Below, in pieces: positions 15,177 to 19,083 of a stretch of DNA of 19,083 nt. Position 1 is the first letter of the stretch. Every line of letters begins with the position of its first letter. Position numbers and translations under genes: made by a program. The DNA is from Streptomyces californicus (GTDB lineage Bacteria > Actinomycetota > Actinomycetes > Streptomycetales > Streptomycetaceae). Location of the stretch: positions 1 to 19,083 of the forward strand of contig NZ_JNZZ01000049.1 of assembly GCF_000717645.1 (NCBI RefSeq). The letters are read 5' to 3'. The notes beneath the pieces are model-generated. The model was not told where the DNA came from. It saw only the letters and a program-made list of their open reading frames with translations, and did no database searches.

Positions 15177-15494
15177 ATGCCCCCCGCAGCCCGTACGGGC
15201 GACAGCACCGCACACGGCGGCCTCATCGGCACCCCGCCCCCGGGTGCGCCGGCCGTGGCCACCGTGCTCATCGGCGGCCGGCCCGCGGCCGTCACCGGAA
15301 GCCTGCACGCGTGCGTCGTCCCCCCGCACGCGCTGCTCGGACCCGGCAACGTGATCATGCCCAACCCCGCGGCCGCGATCGGCGGCGCCGTACTGATCGG
15401 CGGGCTGCCCGCGGCCCGCATGGGCGACAAGACCTCCTGCGGGGCGCCCATCGTCAGCGGAGCGTTCAACGTCCTGATCGGGGGCCCGATGTGA
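15177..15494 (+). CDS. PAAR-domain spike tip protein
   Basis: The 105-residue protein caps the spike trimer with a sharp metal-bound point. The PAAR pattern is plain: PPAARTGDSTAHGG at the start, VLIGGRPAAVTGSLHACVVP in the middle, VLIGGLPAARMGDKTSCGAP near the end. The His and Cys residues (from His13 onward) are probable zinc ligands. It has no extension, so it is a tip only, without a fused toxin. It corresponds to Pvc10/Afp10. The ribosome site is aaggag at 15161-15166, and the stop overlaps the gp25 start by 4 nt. Confidence 0.95.
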   Translation: MPPAARTGDSTAHGGLIGTPPPGAPAVATVLIGGRPAAVTGSLHACVVPPHALLGPGNVIMPNPAAAIGGAVLIGGLPAARMGDKTSCGAPIVSGAFNVLIGGPM

Positions 15495-15964
15495 GCGGCG
15501 GCGGGTTCATCGGGCGCGGCTGGGGCTTCCCGCTGCGGACCGGGCCGACGGGCGGGATCGCCCTGGTGGAGCGGGACAAGGAGATCGAGGAGGCCATCGG
15601 GCTGATCCTCGGGACGGCGCCCGGCGAGCGGCCGATGCGCCCCGACTTCGGCTGCGGGATCCACGAGTACGTCTTCGCGCCCGGCGACGGGGCGACGGCC
15701 GGGCGGATCGCGCAGGAGGTCCGCGCCGCGCTGGAGCGGTGGGAGCCGCGCATCGAGGTGACGGACGTGGTGGTCGCGTTCGACGCGGTCGAGGAGGGCA
15801 CGCTCTACATCGACGTGCACTACACCGTGCGGGCCACCAACGACCTGCGCAACCTGGTCTTCCCCTTCTACACGATCCCGTCGTCGGAGGCGGGGCCGGA
15901 GTCGGAGCGGCCGGTGCCGGACGGGCCGGCGTCGCGGGCCCGGCGTGAAGCGGGGGCGCGCTGA
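15491..15964 (+). CDS. Baseplate wedge protein gp25 (Pvc9-like)
   Basis: The 157-residue protein starts at a GTG overlapping the PAAR stop. It has the gp25/GPW signature: GWGFPLRTGPTGGIALVERD, then the diagnostic RPMRPDFGCGIHEYVFAP, a helix TAGRIAQEVRAALERWEPRI, and closing strands LYIDVHYTVRATNDLRNLVF. In tail-like particles this protein links the baseplate to the first sheath ring and starts sheath assembly. The last 25 residues are a charged, probably disordered tail (SEAGPESERPVPDGPASRAR). The stop shares one base with the next start. Confidence 0.95.
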   Translation: MSGGGFIGRGWGFPLRTGPTGGIALVERDKEIEEAIGLILGTAPGERPMRPDFGCGIHEYVFAPGDGATAGRIAQEVRAALERWEPRIEVTDVVVAFDAVEEGTLYIDVHYTVRATNDLRNLVFPFYTIPSSEAGPESERPVPDGPASRARREAGAR

Positions 15965-17925
15965 TGGCCCTGCCCTCCCCCAACCTGGACGACCGCCGCT
16001 TCCAGCAACTCGTGGACGAGGCCAAGCGGTTCGTGCAGCAGCGCTCCCCCGAGTGGACCGACCACAACGTGTCCGACCCCGGGGTGACGCTGATCGAGAC
16101 GTTCGCGTACATGGTCGACCAGTTGCTGTACCGGCTGAACCGGGTCCCCGACAAGAACTACGCGGCCTTCCTCGACCTGCTGGGCGTGACGCTGTTCCCG
16201 CCGACCGTGGCGCGGGCCGAGGTCGACTTCTGGCTCTCCGCGCCGCAGCCGGAGACCGTGCACCTGCCGGCCGGCACGGAGGTGGCGACGGTGCGCGGGG
16301 AGACCGAGGAGCCGGTGGTGTTCTCCACGGTGGAGGACCTGCCGATCGTGCCGAGTTCGCTGGTCCGGCTGGTCACCGCGCCGGTCTCGGGCGACCAGAC
16401 GGACCGGACCGGGCCGCTGGGCGCGGGCAAGGACGTCCCGTGCTTCCAGTCGCGCCCGGAGCCCGGCGACGCCCTGCTGTTCGGGCTGCCGACGGCGGTG
16501 CCCCGGTGCATCGTCGCCGTGCGGCTGGACAGCCGGGTGGAGGGCGTGGGCGTGGACCCGCGCCAGCCTCCGCTGGTGTGGGAGGCGTGGGACGGGGCCC
16601 GCTGGGCGACCTGTGCGACCGGCGTGGACAGCACCGGCGGGCTCAACCGGCCGGGCGAGGTCGTGGTGTTCGTCCCGGCCGGGCACACCGCGTCGGTGGT
16701 GGCCGGGACCCGGGCGGGGTGGCTGCGCTGCCGGGTGACCGCGCCGGAGCCGGGACAGCCGTTCTACTCGGAGTCGCCGACGATCCGGGAGGCCGAGGTC
16801 TTCACGGTCGGCGGCACGACGGCGGCCGAGCACGCGGAGACCGTCCTCGACGTGCCTCTCGGGGTGTCGGAGGGCGTCGCCGGGCAGCGGTTCTCGGTGA
16901 GCCGGGCGCCGCTGCTGCTGGACGGGGACCCGCCGGTCGTCCAGGTCTCGACGGACGAGGGCTGGCAGGTGTGGACGCCGGTCGAGCACTTCGGCGCCTC
17001 CGGGCCCGGTGACCGGCATGTGCGGATCGACGCCGTCGCCGGGGAGTTCGCGTTCCCGCCGGAGGTGCGGGAGCCGGACGGCACGATGCGCGCGTACGGG
17101 GCGGTGCCGGAGAAGGGCGCCCAGCTCCGCATCCCCCGCTACCGCACGGGCGGCGGGGCCGCCGGGAACGTCGCGCGGGGCGCGATCTCCGTGCTGCGCA
17201 GCTCGGTGCCGTACGTCGCGGGCGTGGACAACCGCGAGGCGGCGACCGGCGGCGTCGACGGGGAGACCGTCGAGAACGCGAAGGTGCGCGCGCCCAACAT
17301 CCTGCGGGTGCAGGAACGCGCGGTCACCGCCGAGGACCACGAACTGATCGCCCGGGAGGCGGCCCCGTCGCTGCGCCGGGTGCGGTGCCTGCCCGCGGTG
17401 CCGGGCGAGGCCGGTGCGGTGCGGGTGCTGGTGGTGCCGGACGCGGTGCCCGACGACGACGGGCACCTGCGGTTCGAGCAGTTGATCCCCTCCGACGCGG
17501 TGCTCGCGGCGGTCACCGAACGGCTCGACGAGCGGCGGCTCGTCGGCACCCGGCTGATCGTGGAGCCGCCCGCCTACCAGGGCGTCACGGTCGTGGCCCG
17601 GCTGGTGGCCGCGCCGGCCGACGTGGACCGGGTGCGGGCGCAGGCGCTGGAGGCGCTGTTCCGGCACATCGACCCGTTGCGGGGCGGGGCGGACGGCCGG
17701 GGGTGGCCGTTCGGGAGGGCCGTGCAGTACGGGGAGGTCTTCGCCGTGCTCCAGAGCGTGGAGGGGGCGGGGCTCGTGGAGGACGTCCGGCTGTTCCCGG
17801 CGGACCCGATCACGGGGCGGCGCGGGGCGGCGGCGGACCGGGTGGACGTCGCACCGGGGGCCCTGGTCTTCTCGCACCAGCACCAGGTGGTCGTCACCGC
17901 GAGCGGGGCCGGTGAGGTCGTATGA
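15964..17925 (+). CDS. Baseplate wedge protein, gp6/J-like (Pvc11-like)
   Basis: The 653-residue protein forms the baseplate ring that holds the spike. The N-terminus matches putative baseplate assembly proteins of this family (LDDRRFQQLVDEAKRFVQQR, then DPGVTLIETFAYMVDQLLYR). The middle is beta-rich. From about residue 393 it has the baseplate J core: YRTGGGAAGNVARGAISVLR, GVDNREAATGGVDGETVENA, and LRVQERAVTAEDHELIAREA. The C-terminus carries PLRGGADGRGWPFGRAVQYG and a hydrophobic beta segment. The length is usual for the actinobacterial form. The ATG overlaps the gp25 stop by one base, and the stop overlaps the tail protein I start by 4 nt, so the three baseplate genes are translationally coupled. 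Confidence 0.95.
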   Translation: MALPSPNLDDRRFQQLVDEAKRFVQQRSPEWTDHNVSDPGVTLIETFAYMVDQLLYRLNRVPDKNYAAFLDLLGVTLFPPTVARAEVDFWLSAPQPETVHLPAGTEVATVRGETEEPVVFSTVEDLPIVPSSLVRLVTAPVSGDQTDRTGPLGAGKDVPCFQSRPEPGDALLFGLPTAVPRCIVAVRLDSRVEGVGVDPRQPPLVWEAWDGARWATCATGVDSTGGLNRPGEVVVFVPAGHTASVVAGTRAGWLRCRVTAPEPGQPFYSESPTIREAEVFTVGGTTAAEHAETVLDVPLGVSEGVAGQRFSVSRAPLLLDGDPPVVQVSTDEGWQVWTPVEHFGASGPGDRHVRIDAVAGEFAFPPEVREPDGTMRAYGAVPEKGAQLRIPRYRTGGGAAGNVARGAISVLRSSVPYVAGVDNREAATGGVDGETVENAKVRAPNILRVQERAVTAEDHELIAREAAPSLRRVRCLPAVPGEAGAVRVLVVPDAVPDDDGHLRFEQLIPSDAVLAAVTERLDERRLVGTRLIVEPPAYQGVTVVARLVAAPADVDRVRAQALEALFRHIDPLRGGADGRGWPFGRAVQYGEVFAVLQSVEGAGLVEDVRLFPADPITGRRGAAADRVDVAPGALVFSHQHQVVVTASGAGEVV

Positions 17926-18506
17926 CGCGGGCTGCGGTGCCCGGGCTGCCCAGCCGGTACCCGATCGGCGATCTGCTGCCCGCCCTGTACGCGGACGACG
18001 ATCTGGCGCAGCGGTTCACGGCGGGGCTGGACACGGTGCTGGCCCCGGTCCTGTCCACGCTGGACAACCTGCCCGCGTACGTCGATCCGGCGCTGGCCCC
18101 GGCCGACTTCCTGCCGTGGCTGGCGTCCTGGGTGGGAGTGGAGGCCGATCCGGCGTGGCCGGTGGAGCTGCGGCGCGCGGTGATCGCGCGCGCCGTCGAG
18201 CTGCACCGGTGGCGCGGCACCCGGCGGGGGCTCGTCGAGCGGCTGCGGCTGTGCTGCGGGGTGCACGCGGAGGTCCGGGACGGCGGGGGCGCCGCCTGGT
18301 CGGCCGAACCGGGCGCCGCCCTTCCGCCGCCGCCGGCCGGGGAACTGCTCGTCCGGGTCTGGCCGGTGCGGGCGGGGGCTCCGGTGGACGCGCACCGCGT
18401 CCACGAGGTCGCCGCCGGCTGCTGCCCCGTCCACCTCGGCTGCCGGGTGGAGGTCCTGCCGGGCCCGCCCGAAGGGTTCGACACGCCAGAACAGACAGGA
18501 GGCTGA
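17922..18506 (+). CDS. Phage tail protein I-like baseplate protein (Pvc12-like)
   Basis: The 194-residue protein belongs to the tail protein I (P2 gpI/gp7-like) group, which completes the baseplate wedge with the J-like protein. Conserved parts are the N-terminal YPIGDLLPALYADDDLAQRF, the central LAPADFLPWLASWVGVEADP, and the signature helix HRWRGTRRGLVERLRLCCGV. The C-terminal half is variable (Gly/Pro linker, then PVDAHRVHEVAAGCCPVHLG). It begins within the stop of the previous gene (ATGA). Several cysteines are present, which is compatible with a cytoplasmic location. It is the last recognisable baseplate gene in the window. Confidence 0.93.
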   Translation: MTRAAVPGLPSRYPIGDLLPALYADDDLAQRFTAGLDTVLAPVLSTLDNLPAYVDPALAPADFLPWLASWVGVEADPAWPVELRRAVIARAVELHRWRGTRRGLVERLRLCCGVHAEVRDGGGAAWSAEPGAALPPPPAGELLVRVWPVRAGAPVDAHRVHEVAAGCCPVHLGCRVEVLPGPPEGFDTPEQTGG

Positions 18507-18510
18507 CGCG

Positions 18511-19083
18511 ATGCGTTCGTGCCCGGCGTGCGGTACGGCCAACGGCGAGACCGACGACTTCTGCGGCAACTGCGGGAGCTACCTGGGCTGGTCGTCCCAG
18601 CCCGTACGCCGCTCGCGCACACCGCTGCCGGACCCGGAACCGGAACCCGTCCCGGAACCGGAACCCGATCCGGCCCCGGCACCGCGACCGGAGCCAGGGC
18701 CTGCGCCGGGCCGCCCGGCGCCCGTGCCCGAGGCGGCGCCGAAACCGGCCCCGGCCCCCGCGCCCACACCCGCACCGAGCCCCGGTCCGGCACCGGAGCC
18801 GGCTGCCGGCCGCGCGCCCGAGCGCGCATCGCGACCGGACCCGGAGCGCGTACCGGAACCGGAGGACGCACCGGAACCGGCCACCGCACCGCAGGCCGTG
18901 AGGGACGCGGCCCCCGCGCCTCCGACGACGGCGCCGGCCCCCGTCGCACCTCCCGCGCCGTCCGCACCCCCGGCGCACACGCCGGGGCCACCCGCACGCG
19001 CGGAGCAACCGCCCGCACCCCCGGTACGACGGCCCTCCCCGCCCCCGGCGCAACCCCTCACGCCACCCACATCACCCATGCCT
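18511..19083 (+). CDS. Zinc-ribbon protein with long proline-rich region (cut by window edge)
   Basis: This gene starts at ATG 18511 behind a strong aggagg ribosome site (18497-18502), 4 nt after the tail protein I stop, and runs open to the right edge (191 codons seen). Residues 4-21 form a zinc ribbon: Cys4-Pro-Ala-Cys7 and Cys18-Gly-Asn-Cys21. After about residue 35 it becomes almost pure Pro/Ala/Glu/Arg repeat (DPEPEPVPEPEPDPAP), an extended linker. The C-terminal domain is outside the window. Similar zinc-ribbon plus proline-rich proteins in Streptomyces often end in a discoidin/NADase-type glycan-binding domain; whether this one does cannot be seen. Coupling to the baseplate genes suggests a particle-associated role such as an adaptor or fibre-like part. 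Confidence 0.8.
   Translation, partial: MRSCPACGTANGETDDFCGNCGSYLGWSSQPVRRSRTPLPDPEPEPVPEPEPDPAPAPRPEPGPAPGRPAPVPEAAPKPAPAPAPTPAPSPGPAPEPAAGRAPERASRPDPERVPEPEDAPEPATAPQAVRDAAPAPPTTAPAPVAPPAPSAPPAHTPGPPARAEQPPAPPVRRPSPPPAQPLTPPTSPMP

Noticed and set aside
13264..15494. Toxin domain fused to spike or PAAR tip
   Set aside because: Both proteins end with their structural cores; no extra C-terminal domain is present.
15868..17883. 671-codon minus-strand ORF
   Set aside because: Antisense to the J-like baseplate gene; His/Arg/Pro-rich with no domain.

Overview
The window is very GC-rich, with third-codon-position GC bias, many GTG starts and stop/start overlaps between neighbouring genes. This points to a high-GC actinomycete, most likely Streptomyces or a close relative. 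The plus strand from about 5.9 kb to the right edge carries the structural core of a contractile injection system (phage-tail-like particle, eCIS type). Gene order and products match the Streptomyces-type CIS loci as I know them.

Layout. Positions 1-2519 (minus strand) hold most of a large secreted TolB-like beta-propeller protein whose C-terminus lies beyond the left edge. Positions 2834-3556 (minus) encode a LuxR/NarL-type regulator with an atypical receiver domain. About 200 bp of divergent promoter DNA separates it from a plus-strand gene (3763-5088) for a single-pass membrane protein. That protein has Ig-like N-terminal domains and a Gly/Ser-rich linker, and is a good candidate for the membrane adaptor described as CisA in Streptomyces. 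An 821-bp gene-free region (5089-5909) then carries a large stem-loop, a perfect inverted repeat and short direct repeats, and leads into the sheath gene.

The particle genes follow in order: sheath (5910-7466), main tube (7543-7983), a tail-assembly-like protein with a CPxC motif (7980-8492), a 52-residue protein (8489-8647), a 1080-residue disordered Pro/Ala/Ser-rich protein with repeated VQR motifs (8652-11894), a second tube protein (11999-12424), a LysM baseplate protein (12545-13264), a VgrG-like spike (13264-15045), a PAAR tip (15177-15494), gp25 (15491-15964), a gp6/J-like baseplate protein (15964-17925), a tail protein I (17922-18506), and a zinc-ribbon/proline-rich protein cut by the right edge (18511 onward).

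How they work together. By homology, gp25, the gp6/J-like protein and tail protein I form the baseplate around the VgrG spike and PAAR tip. The LysM protein and second tube protein join the hub to the tube, around which the sheath polymerises. In Streptomyces such particles are reported to sit in the cytoplasm and to act at the cell's own membrane, which would fit a membrane adaptor gene beside the cluster. No AAA+ ATPase, cap/terminator, tape-measure or obvious toxin gene is visible; these should lie outside the window, or the long VQR protein may fill one of those roles. The least explained items are the VQR protein, the small ORF after the assembly protein, and the regulatory DNA upstream of the sheath.
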